64,000 nt of DNA, taken from the NCBI GenBank assembly GCA_019638805.1, contig JAHBTA010000001.1, positions 310,001-374,000 of the forward strand. Reading direction: 5' to 3'. The translations under genes and the position numbers were made by a program. Shown one piece after another: positions 35,343-44,398 of this stretch. The DNA is from Microbacteriaceae bacterium (GTDB taxonomy: Bacteria > Actinomycetota > Actinomycetes > Actinomycetales > Microbacteriaceae). The notes under the pieces were generated by a model that saw nothing but the letters and a program-made list of their open reading frames with translations, made no database searches and was not told the origin of the DNA. Position 1 is the stretch's first letter, and each line of letters begins with the position of its first letter.

Positions 35343-36392
35343 TTACGGCCGCACCATCACCTTGAGTGCATCCCGCGCGTCCATGGCGGCATAGCCCTCC
35401 GGGATATCGTCGAGCGACACGGTGCGGTCGAACACCCTCCCCGGCTCGATCTCGCCCGCGAGCACATCCTGAACAGCGGTCTCGAGGTACGCACGGACCG
35501 GCGCCGGACCGCCGGCGAGGCGGGCGTTCTTACCGAACAGCGAGCCGAACCCGATCGGCGCCTCCTCGTACTGGGGAACGCCGACCCGGCTGATGATCCC
35601 GCCCGGCCGGACGACGCCATAGGACTGCTCGTACGCCGGCCTGAGGCCGACGGCTTCGAGCACGATGTGCGACCCCTCGCCGTCCGTCAGGTCCATGACC
35701 GCCGCGACACCGTCGGAGCCGCGCTCGGCGACGACATCCGTCGCCCCCCACTCGACACCCAGGTCGGTGCGCTCGGCGTGACGACCCATCAGGATGATCC
35801 GCTCGGCGCCGAGGCGACGGGAGGCGAGCACCGCGGAGAGACCGACGGCTCCATCGCCGACCACGGTCACCGTCTTGCCGGGCTCCACCCGGGCCATGAA
35901 AGCGGCGTGGTAGCCGGTCAGGTACACGTCGGACAGGGTCAGCAGTGAGGCGAGAAGGGACTCGTCCGCGGAGGCCGGGTCGACGCCGGGGATCTTCACC
36001 AGCGTCCCATCCGCCTGCGGCACCCGAGCGTACTCGGCCTGAACTCCCGCGGCCGCCGGGCTGCCATACCATCCTCCGTGCGGGCACGCGGTCTGGAAGC
36101 CCTCGCGGCAGAACACGCAGGTGTTGTCCTGGAACGCGAAGGACGAGACCACGAAGTCCCCCGGCTTCACGGAGGTCACGCTCGAACCGATCTCCTCGAC
36201 GACGCCGATCAGCTCGTGACCCATCGAGGCACCCTTCTCCGAAGAGGGCATCGAGTGGTAGGGGTGGAGGTCGGATCCGCACACGCAGGTGCGCGTCACC
36301 CGGACGATGGCGTCGGTCGGCTGCTGGATGACGGGGTCGGCAACCGTCTCGACGCGCACGTCGCCGGCTCCGTACATGAACGTGGCTCTCAT
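35343..36392 (-). CDS. Zinc-dependent alcohol dehydrogenase
   Basis: This 349-residue medium-chain dehydrogenase has catalytic zinc ligands in CVCGSDLHPYHS and GHELIG, a structural-zinc-like cysteine run in NTCVFCREGFQTACPHG, and a Rossmann motif VTVVGDGAVGLSAVLASRRL. It heads the operon ADH - AKR - DUF2255 - cupin and is divergent from an XRE/MmyB-like regulator gene, with a 15-bp palindrome between them. An aldehyde or alcohol detoxification role is inferred from context. Confidence 0.88.
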   Translation of the reverse strand: MRATFMYGAGDVRVETVADPVIQQPTDAIVRVTRTCVCGSDLHPYHSMPSSEKGASMGHELIGVVEEIGSSVTSVKPGDFVVSSFAFQDNTCVFCREGFQTACPHGGWYGSPAAAGVQAEYARVPQADGTLVKIPGVDPASADESLLASLLTLSDVYLTGYHAAFMARVEPGKTVTVVGDGAVGLSAVLASRRLGAERIILMGRHAERTDLGVEWGATDVVAERGSDGVAAVMDLTDGEGSHIVLEAVGLRPAYEQSYGVVRPGGIISRVGVPQYEEAPIGFGSLFGKNARLAGGPAPVRAYLETAVQDVLAGEIEPGRVFDRTVSLDDIPEGYAAMDARDALKVMVRP

Positions 36393-36442
36393 ACCTCAAG
36401 GCTCCCCGAACGCATCGATCCCGGGGAGTGCCTGTCGTTCCA

Positions 36443-36457
36443 GGTACTGGCAGTACC
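36443..36457. promoter_or_regulatory. Perfect palindrome between ADH operon and regulator gene
   Basis: GGTACT-GGC-AGTACC has perfect 6-bp arms. It lies 50 bases from the ADH start and 36 bases from the divergent regulator start, the expected place for that regulator's operator. Confidence 0.6.
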
Positions 36458-36493
36458 CCGCGGGCCGCGAAACGCGCGAGGTACCTTGGAGCG

Positions 36494-37372
36494 GTGAGCC
36501 ACGAGTCGGACGTCCGCGATTTCCTCGCGTCGCGCCGCGCGCGGTTGACGCCGGAACAGGCTGGCCTCCCGGCATACGGCGGCCACCGCAGAGTGCCCGG
36601 CCTCCGACGCGAAGAAGTCGCCATGCTCGCCGGGGTCAGCGTCGACTACTACATCCGCATCGAGCGCGGCAACCTCTCCGGCGCGTCGGACAGCGTGCTC
36701 GACGGGATCGCCTCCGCGCTGCAGCTGGATGACGCCGAACGCGAATACTTCTACGACCTCGCGCGACGATCCATCGCACCGGTTCGCCAGACGCGCGGAC
36801 CGTCGATCAAGGTGCGACCGGCCGTACAGCAGGTTCTCGATGCGATCTCCGACGCACCGGCCTGGGTCCGGAACAACCGCCACGACTTCCTCGCGACGAA
36901 CCGGCTGGCCCGCGCCTTGCACGCCACGATGTTCGCCCACCAGCCCTCCCCGCCGAACAGCGCACGATTCGTCTACCTCGACCCCGCCGCACGTGAGTTC
37001 TTCCGCGACTGGGAACGAATCGCACAAGACACCGCGGGATACCTGCGGCAGGAGGCGGCCCACACCCCGAACGACCGCGCCCTCAGCGACCTCATCGGCG
37101 AGCTCTCGACCAGGAGCGAGATCTTCCGCCAGCAGTGGGCCGCCCACAACGTCCGCACGCATCGCACAGGGATCAAGAGACTCCATCACCCAGTCGTCGG
37201 AGACCTCGACCTGAACTTCGAATCGGCCGAGCTCACCTCCCAGCCGGGGCTCACGCTGGTCATCTACACGGCCGACCCCACCTCTCCGAGCGCCGACGCG
37301 CTGAGACTCCTCGCGAGTTGGGAAGCGACCTCCCCGACCGCTCGACATGAGAACTCGCTCCCCGACTCCTGA
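36494..37372 (+). CDS. XRE-type regulator with MmyB-like ligand domain
   Basis: The protein is 292 residues from GTG 36494. The N-terminal helix-turn-helix (GLRREEVAMLAGVSVDYYIR, then IERG; residues about 34-58) is followed by the MmyB-like effector domain (VLDAISDAPAWVRNNRHDFL, FVYLDPAAREFFRDWERIA, KRLHHPVVGDLDLNFE). Such actinobacterial regulators commonly control divergently transcribed oxidoreductase genes, and the layout here fits. In-frame codons upstream to 36428 lie in the operator region. Confidence 0.87.
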   Translation: MSHESDVRDFLASRRARLTPEQAGLPAYGGHRRVPGLRREEVAMLAGVSVDYYIRIERGNLSGASDSVLDGIASALQLDDAEREYFYDLARRSIAPVRQTRGPSIKVRPAVQQVLDAISDAPAWVRNNRHDFLATNRLARALHATMFAHQPSPPNSARFVYLDPAAREFFRDWERIAQDTAGYLRQEAAHTPNDRALSDLIGELSTRSEIFRQQWAAHNVRTHRTGIKRLHHPVVGDLDLNFESAELTSQPGLTLVIYTADPTSPSADALRLLASWEATSPTARHENSLPDS

Positions 37373-37391
37373 CCGCAATCGAAGTCGGACC

Positions 37392-38321
37392 TCAGGAATG
37401 CTCGCCATCTTGTCGCGCTGAGTCAACCTCACCGGAGTCGGTCAGGTCGAACGCATCGACATCGAGTCCGGCGAGACCGTCGAGGAGCACGAACTGGTCG
37501 TACGACGGCGACCCCGGTTCGGCGAAGTAGGTGAGCATCGCCTGACCTTCACTGCCCTGTAACGGCATCACCTGATAGCCCACGGCCAGATCCCCCACGA
37601 CCGGGTGGTGCATCGTCTTGCGACCCTCCGACGGTGGCGCGACGTCATAGCGCTCCCACATCCTGACGAACTCCGGGCTCTTCACGAGGAGTTCACCGAC
37701 CAAGTCGCGGAGGTCGCGCGCGTCGGGCTCGACGGCGGCAAGCATCCGCAAGCCGGAGACCAGACCCCCCAACTGCGACGTCCAGTCGCCGTACAGCGCA
37801 CGCGCCGCCGGGTGCAGGAACGCGTACCGTGCAAGGTTGCGCTTGGTCGCGGGCCACTGCTCGATGCCCGTCAGGATCGCCAGGCCACCGGGATTCCAGG
37901 CGAGCAGATCGCCGATCCGGTTCGAGACGTAAGCAGGGTAGGGCCGGAGCCGCTCCAGGATGAGCCGCGTCCCCGCACGGACGTGACGCGACGGAGCGAT
38001 GTTCTCCGCGAGATCCCGCCGGTCGACCTGCACCGCCAGCCGACGGAAGTGCTCACGCTCCTCCTCGTCCAACTGCAGCGCCCGCGCGAGCGCGTCGATC
38101 ACCGACGGGCTCGGGTGCCGTTCGGTGCCGCGCTCCAGACGGATGTAGTAGTCGATGCTGATCCCCGCGAGCGCCGCGAGCTCCTCCCGGCGCAGGCCCG
38201 GGGTGCGGCGCATTCCCTGGCCGCGGGTGAGTCCGGCCTGCTCCGGAGAGAGCCGATCACGGCGGCTGCGCAGAAACACCCCCAGCTCGGTGCCGGGATG
38301 GGAGGCGGATGACGGGGTCAT
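37392..38321 (-). CDS. XRE-type regulator with MmyB-like ligand domain (second copy)
   Basis: This 309-residue protein is built like the neighbouring regulator: HTH (GLRREELAALAGISIDYYIR, LERGTERHPSPSVIDALARA) then the MmyB-like domain (YPAYVSNRIGDLLAWNP, YAFLHPAARALYGDWTSQ, MHHPVVGDLAVGYQVM). It is tail-to-tail with the first copy (19 bases apart) and divergent from the SDR scrap and the sugar-dehydrogenase gene. The two are paralogues, not a recent duplication. Confidence 0.87.
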   Translation of the reverse strand: MTPSSASHPGTELGVFLRSRRDRLSPEQAGLTRGQGMRRTPGLRREELAALAGISIDYYIRLERGTERHPSPSVIDALARALQLDEEEREHFRRLAVQVDRRDLAENIAPSRHVRAGTRLILERLRPYPAYVSNRIGDLLAWNPGGLAILTGIEQWPATKRNLARYAFLHPAARALYGDWTSQLGGLVSGLRMLAAVEPDARDLRDLVGELLVKSPEFVRMWERYDVAPPSEGRKTMHHPVVGDLAVGYQVMPLQGSEGQAMLTYFAEPGSPSYDQFVLLDGLAGLDVDAFDLTDSGEVDSARQDGEHS

Positions 38322-38384
38322 GGATACCCATTGTCACCGCCATCGGCGCAATCCCGAGAGGCAGTGGCGCTCCCTGGAAGCGCC

Positions 38385-38480
38385 CGGCCCCATGGGGAGG
38401 AGGCGGGCACGTTCATCACGGGGACCGCCACCCTCGTCGACTCCGGCGTGATCGCCGCGATGCGCGCCAGGCGGCTCTGA
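38385..38480 (+). pseudogene. C-terminal scrap of a short-chain dehydrogenase (SDR)
   Basis: In one frame ending at TGA 38478 the sequence reads EEAGTFITGTATLVDSGV followed by IAAMRARRL. This matches the usual SDR ending (FITG...VDGG). Nothing of the Rossmann or YxxxK parts precedes it; upstream is the divergent regulator's promoter. I read it as a remnant of an oxidoreductase gene formerly controlled by that regulator. Confidence 0.5.
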
Positions 38481-38549
38481 CCCGAAATCCTCTCTGAGGG
38501 GCAGTGACGGAACCTGTCACCGCCCCTCAACCGTTCGTAGCGTCGGATC

Positions 38550-39869
38550 ATGAGGATCTCCACCGCACCCTCGCTGCTCCTCGTCGGCACCGTGATCGCC
38601 GCCCTCGCCGCCTGCACCGCATCCGGTGAACCCGACTCGGGCCTCGGCTCACCGGCGCCGAACTCGACCACCGCCGCTCCGGGTCCGCTCGCGCCGGTCG
38701 AGCTGACGGTCGCCGCCGGAACGGACGGCGGGGCGGCCACCGGCCGGACGCTGAACCTCCCCGTCGGCTGGTCGGCGGAGGTCTGGGCCGCGGTGCCGCA
38801 GGCCCGACTCGCCGCGTGGACGCCCGACGGCCGACTCGTGGTGTCCTCGGGGCGTTCCGGACGTCTCACCCTGCTCACGCCGGGCAGCCCGGGGAACGCA
38901 CCGACGGCGGAGACACTGCTCGACGGACAGAGCAACCCGCAGGGGGTCGCGTTCGCCCAGGACGGGACCCGCGACGTGCTCGTCGTCGGGGAGGACAGCC
39001 AGATCGTCGTCTGGAACTACGCCGACGGCTCGGTGGCCGACCGGCGGGTGCTGGTTGACGGGCTGCCCACCTCAGGGCACGGGTCGAAGGCCGTGACCGT
39101 GACCGGCTCCACAGTCTTCTACAGCCTCGGCTCGAGCGGGAATCGCGACCCACGCGACCGCGACGCCGACCCCGAGCGCGCCGCCGTCTGGCAGGTCAAC
39201 CTCGACGGTTCCGGCAACCAAGTCGTCGCCTCCGGGGTCCGCAACGGGTTCGGGCTGGCGATCGCTCCGGACGGGACGCTGTTCACCGCCGTGAACCAGG
39301 CCGACAACCAGCCGTATCCGTTCCGCGACGACTCCGGCGGCTACGGGCAGGTGGTGCGCGACTACGTTAACGAGAATCCGATCGAGCCGGTCACCCGCCT
39401 GACCCCTGGGATCGATCTCGGCTGGCCGCTGTGCGTGCCCGACACCCGGGAGAGCGCCGACCTCACCGGCCTGCCGTACGTACCGGATCCCGAGTTCAAC
39501 CCCGACGACGCGGAACTGGACTGCGCGCAGCTGCCGAACACGATGGTCGGGCTGCCGGCGCACTCCGCGCCGCTCGGGCTCGCGTTCACCGCCGGGACCG
39601 CGATCGAGGGCGCCGTCGGGAACGGAGCGCTGATCACCGCGCACGGGTCGTGGAACCGGCAGCCGCCTCGCCCGCCCTACGTCGCCTTCAGCGCCTGGGA
39701 TGCCGGCACCGCGACGCTTCGCGCCCCCGTCGAGTTGGTGACCGGTTTCCAGCAGGACGACGGCAGCCGGTGGGGCCGCGCGGTCACCGCGATCCCGGGC
39801 CCCGACGGATCCCTCTACGTGACCGACGACGACGCGGGGCTGATCTACCGGATCACCCCGGGGGCTTGA
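38550..39869 (+). CDS. Sorbosone dehydrogenase-like (PQQ-type sugar dehydrogenase) lipoprotein
   Basis: The protein is 439 residues. A signal peptide with lipobox (AALAAC, Cys22) anchors it outside the membrane, and a Ser/Thr/Pro/Ala linker follows to about residue 60. The rest fits a beta-propeller of the glucose/sorbosone dehydrogenase type: NPQGVAFAQDGTRDVLVVGE, GHGSKAVTV, GVRNGFGLAIAPDGTLFTAV, PGIDLGWPLCVP, AHSAPLGLAFTAG and AHGSWNRQPP. PQQ or another cofactor is inferred from the family; no PQQ synthesis genes are nearby. It is 3 bases ahead of the flavodoxin gene. Confidence 0.82.
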   Translation: MRISTAPSLLLVGTVIAALAACTASGEPDSGLGSPAPNSTTAAPGPLAPVELTVAAGTDGGAATGRTLNLPVGWSAEVWAAVPQARLAAWTPDGRLVVSSGRSGRLTLLTPGSPGNAPTAETLLDGQSNPQGVAFAQDGTRDVLVVGEDSQIVVWNYADGSVADRRVLVDGLPTSGHGSKAVTVTGSTVFYSLGSSGNRDPRDRDADPERAAVWQVNLDGSGNQVVASGVRNGFGLAIAPDGTLFTAVNQADNQPYPFRDDSGGYGQVVRDYVNENPIEPVTRLTPGIDLGWPLCVPDTRESADLTGLPYVPDPEFNPDDAELDCAQLPNTMVGLPAHSAPLGLAFTAGTAIEGAVGNGALITAHGSWNRQPPRPPYVAFSAWDAGTATLRAPVELVTGFQQDDGSRWGRAVTAIPGPDGSLYVTDDDAGLIYRITPGA

Positions 39870-39872
39870 TCG

Positions 39873-40574
39873 ATGAGGGAGTCGCCGTGGCCGGAAGGTC
39901 CGAGTCGGCGCAGCGTGGTGCGGATAGGCGCCACGCTGGGCGCCGTCGGCGTGCTCGGCGCGCTGGCGGCCTGTGTGCCGGAGCAGACCCCGACCTCCAG
40001 TGCGGGACCGACGCCCACGGTCTCCCCGACGCCCGCCCCTGAGGGGGCGCTGCCCCGCGTGTTGCTGGCCGTGTTCTCGCGCGCCGGCGAGAACTATTGG
40101 AACGGCGGTCGCCGGGTGCTCGAGGTGGGCAACACCGATGTGGTCGCCGGGATGATCCGTGACTCCCTCGAGGTCGAGCACTACCGGATCGAAGCCGCGG
40201 ACCCATATCCCTTCGAGTACGAGCCGACCGTGCAACGCAACTGGAGCGAGGTGCAGGCAGGAGCGCGACCGTCGCTCGCGGCTGCGCCCCCCGGGCTGAA
40301 CGGCATCGACACAGTACTGCTCGGCTCGCCGGTCTGGGCGAGTCAGACCCCGATGATCATGCGCACGTTCGTCGAGGCGGTAGGCGGCTTCGCCGGACTC
40401 ACCGTGCATCCGTTCGTCACCTATGCCGTGAGCGGATTCGGCAGCGTGCCCGACGACTACGCCGCGCTCTGCCCCGACGCGACCTTCGGCGAGGGCCTCA
40501 CCGTGCGCGGCGAAAACGCGACCGGCGCCGCCCCCGAAGTTCGAGGGTGGCTCGCTCGGATCGGACTGATCTGA
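39873..40574 (+). CDS. Flavodoxin-like lipoprotein
   Basis: This 233-residue protein has a twin-arginine-like N-terminus (SRRSVVRIGATLGAVGVLGA) ending in a lipobox-like ALAAC, then a Pro/Thr-rich linker. A flavodoxin fold follows: LLAVFSRAGENYWNGG as the FMN phosphate loop, then DTVLLGSPVWASQTPMIMRTF. It is co-transcribed with the sugar dehydrogenase (3-base gap). An exported flavodoxin next to an exported dehydrogenase suggests an electron-transfer pair, but that is inference. Confidence 0.8.
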   Translation: MRESPWPEGPSRRSVVRIGATLGAVGVLGALAACVPEQTPTSSAGPTPTVSPTPAPEGALPRVLLAVFSRAGENYWNGGRRVLEVGNTDVVAGMIRDSLEVEHYRIEAADPYPFEYEPTVQRNWSEVQAGARPSLAAAPPGLNGIDTVLLGSPVWASQTPMIMRTFVEAVGGFAGLTVHPFVTYAVSGFGSVPDDYAALCPDATFGEGLTVRGENATGAAPEVRGWLARIGLI

Positions 40575-40656
40575 GCACCCTGAAAGTACGGAAACACCAC
40601 GATGAGGACCGGTAACGTCGGCGAGCGGTAGTCGGATCGCTCGCCGTGCTGTGGGG

Positions 40657-41055
40657 TCAGTAGGTCGACGCGGCGGAGCGCCGCAGCATCCACCGCCCGT
40701 CGCAGCGGACGTAGCGACTGGTCGACTCGAGCGGCCACCGCCCGCGCGAGCCCCCGATGGTCGCGACAACCCGATTCCGGGTGACCAGCACCGCGTCGTC
40801 GCCGTCCACGGTGACCCGCGCCGACTCCGGGTCGAACGCGTGGTACGCCATCCGGCCCGACCCGATCTGGCTCAACCAGTCGGCGCGCGACTGCTCCTGG
40901 CCTGTGATGTGCACGGCGACGAAGTCGGGCGCCAGCACGGCGTCCAGGGCGGCGACGTCCGCGGCGAGCAGCCCGTCGACCAGCTGCCGGTCGCGCGCCA
41001 GGATCGCGTCCTCGTCGTCGACGGGACGCGCTCCGGGCGTGCGGGCGGAGGTCAC
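40657..41055 (-). CDS. SnoaL-like/DUF4440 protein
   Basis: This 132-residue NTF2-fold protein (ARDRQLVDGLLAADVAALDA, VLAPDFVAVHITGQEQSRAD, WLSQIGSGRMAYHAF, TSRYVRCDGRWML) is of the nuclear-transport-factor-2/SnoaL/DUF4440 superfamily. It starts at GTG 41055, overlapping the AKR stop by 4 bases. Members may be small isomerases, hydrolases or binding proteins; no active site is assignable here. Confidence 0.78.
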   Translation of the reverse strand: MTSARTPGARPVDDEDAILARDRQLVDGLLAADVAALDAVLAPDFVAVHITGQEQSRADWLSQIGSGRMAYHAFDPESARVTVDGDDAVLVTRNRVVATIGGSRGRWPLESTSRYVRCDGRWMLRRSAASTY

Positions 41056-41966
41056 GCCTCGGGGATCTCGAAGCCGACGAACCGCTGGTCCATCTCCGCC
41101 GACGCCTTCCACGAGCTCTCCCCGGTGTCGAGCGCGTCGATGCGGGCGAGGTCGTCGTCGCTCAGCGCGAAGTCGAACACATCGAAGTTCTCGGCGATGC
41201 GCTCGGGCTTCACCGACTTCGGGATCGCCGACCGGCCCTGCTGCAGGTGCCAGCGCAGCATCACCTGCGCCGCCGACTTGCCGTGGGCCGCTCCGATCTC
41301 GTTCAGCACCGGATCCTTGAGCGTGCTCTTTGACTCGTCGGCGTCCCCCGACATGAAGCCGGGGTAGAACGTGATGCCGCCGATCGGCGACCACGCCTGG
41401 GTGAGGATGCCGTGGTCGGCGTGGAACGCCTGCAACTCCTTCTGTTGGGCGTAGGGATGCAGTTCGATCTGGTTGACGGCCGGCACAACGTCGGTCTCTT
41501 CCGCGAGCCGGGCAAAGTCGGTGAGCTGAAAGTTCGACACGCCGATCGCCCGCACTTTCCCGTCGGCGAGGAGCTTCTCCAGGGCGCGGTATGCGCCCAA
41601 CGTCCGCTCGAACATGCTCGCGAGCGGCTGATGCAGAATCAGCAGATCAAGGTACTCGAGCCCGAGCTTGGCGACGGACTTGTCGTAGGCGTGGAGGGTC
41701 TGGTCGTAGCCGTAGTCGCTGACCCAGATCTTGGTCTCGACGAAGACCTCCGAGCGTGGAACGCCGGAGGAGCGCAGGCCCTCGCCGACGCCCTTCTCGT
41801 TGCGGTAGGACGCGGCAGTGTCGATGTGCCGGTAACCAGTCTCGAGCGCCGTCTGAACCACTCGCGCGGTCTCATCCGGGGGCGTCTGAAACACGCCGTA
41901 GCCCAGAGGCGGGAGTGAGACGCCGTTGTTGAGTTGGATGTCCTGAACGAGAGATTCGGTGCTCAT
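41052..41966 (-). CDS. Aldo/keto reductase (third copy)
   Basis: This 304-residue AKR has the tetrad in RHIDTAASYRNEKG (Asp, Tyr), VETKIWVSDYG (Lys) and DLLILHQPLAS (His), plus AIGVSNFQLTDF and SAIPKSVKPERI. It is closer to the 32.5-kb AKR than to the 34.3-kb one. It is co-translated with the SnoaL-like gene through GTGA overlap. Upstream is the 645-base remnant region. Substrate unknown. Confidence 0.87.
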   Translation of the reverse strand: MSTESLVQDIQLNNGVSLPPLGYGVFQTPPDETARVVQTALETGYRHIDTAASYRNEKGVGEGLRSSGVPRSEVFVETKIWVSDYGYDQTLHAYDKSVAKLGLEYLDLLILHQPLASMFERTLGAYRALEKLLADGKVRAIGVSNFQLTDFARLAEETDVVPAVNQIELHPYAQQKELQAFHADHGILTQAWSPIGGITFYPGFMSGDADESKSTLKDPVLNEIGAAHGKSAAQVMLRWHLQQGRSAIPKSVKPERIAENFDVFDFALSDDDLARIDALDTGESSWKASAEMDQRFVGFEIPEA

Positions 41967-42611
41967 GTCTCGACGTTATGACGCACCGACTCGCTGAGGG
42001 AGGCCGCGACGCTGCCTCCAAAAGGATGCGTCGACCGCGTCGCTCGCTGGATCATCGCCGCACCTCTGGTCGTCAGCGATCCGCTGCCCGTGGCGGGACG
42101 CACGTTGCCTTCTGCTTTGCGTAGGTTCAGCGGGCCACGTCATCGACCGACCAGACCGGGGTGCCTCACTTTAACAGGGTGGGTTAGTCGGACTAACAGG
42201 GTGGCGAATCCCGTGCATGCCGGCGTTTGCAGCGAATTCTGGAGGACGCCGCACTGAATCCACCGTCTCGCACGCCATTCTCGGCATGCTCGGGACGATG
42301 TCGGGACGATGGACTCAAGGTCGCATGTTGAGTCCGGTCCCGGCTGCGCGAGGCCGGGGTCGTGGGGGTAGATGGGACGCGTGGCGTCTGCGAAGGGCAA
42401 CGCGCTTGTCTGCTCGTGCAGATCGAGCTCTTCGACCGCCGACTGTGAGTGTTTCGCTCCGAACTCGCGGACGCAATTTTAAATGGATCGAGGCGTTCTA
42501 CAACTCCCGCCGACGCGGCTCCGCGCTCGGCTACCGATCAAACCGTCCGGGAATCCGGACAGGTCAGCAAGTGCCTCGGCAATCTGCCGTGTCGACAACG
42601 CATCCCACACT
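41967..42611. other. Remnant region without intact genes
   Basis: These 645 bases lie between the AKR gene start and the end of the first sugar operon. The right part holds an IS3-type transposase scrap (42405-42545). In the left part I see only short repeats around 42171-42207 (two ACAGGGTGG words 25 bases apart) and no gene-like frame. Composition and density fit degraded insertion-sequence DNA. Confidence 0.6.
42405..42545 (+). pseudogene. C-terminal remnant of an IS3-family transposase (OrfB)
   Basis: The text QIELFDRR, then FRSELADAI in another frame, then FKWIEAFYNSRRRGSALGYR corresponds to the conserved end of IS3-family OrfB (FEWIEAFYNxxRRHSALGY). Frame changes and loss of everything upstream show that it is inactive. 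No inverted repeats of an intact element were identified. Confidence 0.75.
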
Positions 42612-43445
42612 TCAACGAAAGACCCCGCCGAGTGCTATCCCCTTGGCGATGAACCGGTTGAAGATCAGGTAGACGATGATGATCGGCACCGCAGCAAGCG
42701 ACAGACCCGCAAAGATCGGACCTAGCTGCCCTTGGAACTGTCCCCGGAACGCGAGCAGTCCCACAGGGACCGTCTGCGCGGTGGGGTCCTGCAGCAGCGG
42801 CACGGCCAACTGCGACTCACCCCAGACGAAGATCAGGGCGAGCAACGACGTGCCCACCAGTGCCCCCTTGGAAAGAGGAAGCACAACCCGGATGAACGTG
42901 CCGAACGCTGTCAGCCCATCCAGCGAAGCAGCTTCGCGGAGCTCGTGGGGGAAGTCGGAGAAGAACGCGGTGAGAATCAGCACCGTGGTCGGCAACGCCA
43001 CCGACCCGTAAGCGAATCCGAGCGCGAACGGATTGTTGAGCCCTCCCATAAAGTCGAAGAGTTGGAAGTACGGGACAACCAGGAGCACCAGGGGCACCAC
43101 GGTCGCCACGAGAAAGACGCGGATGAGTCGGCGGCGCACCTTACCGCTCAAGAGCGTGATGAAGTAGGCGGACGGTGCTCCGAACGCCAGATTGGTCGCG
43201 AGCGCAGTAAGCGCCACACTCGCAGAGTTCGCAAGGAAGATCCCCACGCCGGTGTCACCACCAGGCCCCCACCATGCGATGGCGAAGTTCTCCAGAGTGA
43301 AACTCCCGCCTAAGCCAAGCGGATAGTTGTAGATGTCCTTCTCCGAGCGGAACGCAAGCAAGCAGATCAAGACGAACGGGACAACGACCAGAGCGCTCCA
43401 CAGCAGCAGTAGCACATGCTTGGCGAATGCGGCCAACCGTCTCAC
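42612..43445 (-). CDS. Carbohydrate ABC transporter permease (MalG-like), operon 1
   Basis: The permease is 277 residues with six hydrophobic segments. The cytoplasmic EAA loop that contacts the ATPase is clear: HELREAASLDGLTAFGTFIR then VVLPLSKGAL. It is the last gene of operon 1 and overlaps the other permease by 4 bases. No ATP-binding subunit is encoded nearby, so a shared MsiK-type ATPase elsewhere is expected. Its 3' end abuts IS remnant DNA, so anything formerly downstream may have been lost. Confidence 0.9.
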   Translation of the reverse strand: MRRLAAFAKHVLLLLWSALVVVPFVLICLLAFRSEKDIYNYPLGLGGSFTLENFAIAWWGPGGDTGVGIFLANSASVALTALATNLAFGAPSAYFITLLSGKVRRRLIRVFLVATVVPLVLLVVPYFQLFDFMGGLNNPFALGFAYGSVALPTTVLILTAFFSDFPHELREAASLDGLTAFGTFIRVVLPLSKGALVGTSLLALIFVWGESQLAVPLLQDPTAQTVPVGLLAFRGQFQGQLGPIFAGLSLAAVPIIIVYLIFNRFIAKGIALGGVFR

Positions 43446-44380
43446 GAGACCCCCCTCGATTGCGTGATGCGAAGTGAAACGAAGCCCAGCACCAGGAGGA
43501 TCGCCCCCGCGATCACAGCGATCGCGCTGCCCTCGCCGAATTGGCCATCGATGAAGGCCGTCCGGTAGACCAGTACCGGGAGCGTCGTCGTCGCCAGCCC
43601 AGGACCACCGTTGGTCATTCCCCAGACAGTGGTGAAGTTGTTGAAGGCCCAGATCAGGTTCAGGGTCGCCGTAATCGACAGAATCGGCCTCAGCAACGGA
43701 AGCGTGAGCGAGAAGAACTGCCGAGCAGGTGACGCGCCATCGATGCTCGCGGCCTCGTATACCGATACGGGGATCTGTTCCATCCCTCCGAGGATGAGAA
43801 TGAACGCAAAACCGACCCCCGACCAGATGCTGACCAGAATCACCGGGTACAGCGCCGTCGATGGCGACGCAAGCAGAGCAGAGTTGGTGTTCAGGCCAAG
43901 GAGGCCTGCAATCGCGTTCACCGTCCCGATCTCCGGTTGGAAGGCCGTGTTCCAGTAGACGGCCACCGCGGCTGCCGGGGCGATACCGGGGATGAACCAG
44001 ATCACGCGATAGATCCGGGCGCCGCGGACCCTTCTGCTGACTGCAGCGGCGAGCAGCGTCGCAATGGAGACAATGCCGAAGGCGACCACCACAGCGAAGA
44101 CAACGGTCCGCAAGAGGGAGTGGTAGAACTCGGGTGATGCGAGGACCGCGGCGTAGTTGCCGAGTCCTTCGATCTCCACCGGACCGACGCCGGGCCAGCC
44201 GGACAGACTCACCGTTACCGCTTGAACTATCGGGACCACGAAGAACAGCCCGACCAGGGCCACGGCGGGAAAAATGAGGATGAAGGCTACTCGGTTCAGT
44301 GTCCGGGCGGGCGCGCGACGCTCTTCACGGTCGGCCGATCCAACGGCGCGGGTTGACGTTGTCCCTGCTGGAAGTGTCAT
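43442..44380 (-). CDS. Carbohydrate ABC transporter permease (MalF-like), operon 1
   Basis: The permease is 312 residues from ATG 44380, preceded by GGAGAG. It has six membrane segments (first: FILIFPAVALVGLFFVVPIV) and the EAA loop VSVYEAASIDGASPARQFFS then LTLPLLRPIL. It pairs with the 42.6-kb permease and the 44.4-kb binding protein. A longer frame to 44593 overlaps the binding-protein gene and is not coding. Confidence 0.9.
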   Translation of the reverse strand: MTLPAGTTSTRAVGSADREERRAPARTLNRVAFILIFPAVALVGLFFVVPIVQAVTVSLSGWPGVGPVEIEGLGNYAAVLASPEFYHSLLRTVVFAVVVAFGIVSIATLLAAAVSRRVRGARIYRVIWFIPGIAPAAAVAVYWNTAFQPEIGTVNAIAGLLGLNTNSALLASPSTALYPVILVSIWSGVGFAFILILGGMEQIPVSVYEAASIDGASPARQFFSLTLPLLRPILSITATLNLIWAFNNFTTVWGMTNGGPGLATTTLPVLVYRTAFIDGQFGEGSAIAVIAGAILLVLGFVSLRITQSRGVS

Positions 44381-44398
44381 TTTGCACTCTCCGCTGGG

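Noticed and set aside
42217..42672. 151-codon plus-strand frame as an intact gene
   Set aside because: Only about 20 residues (FKWIEAFYNSRRRGSALGYR) are transposase-like; the rest is out-of-frame or unrelated.
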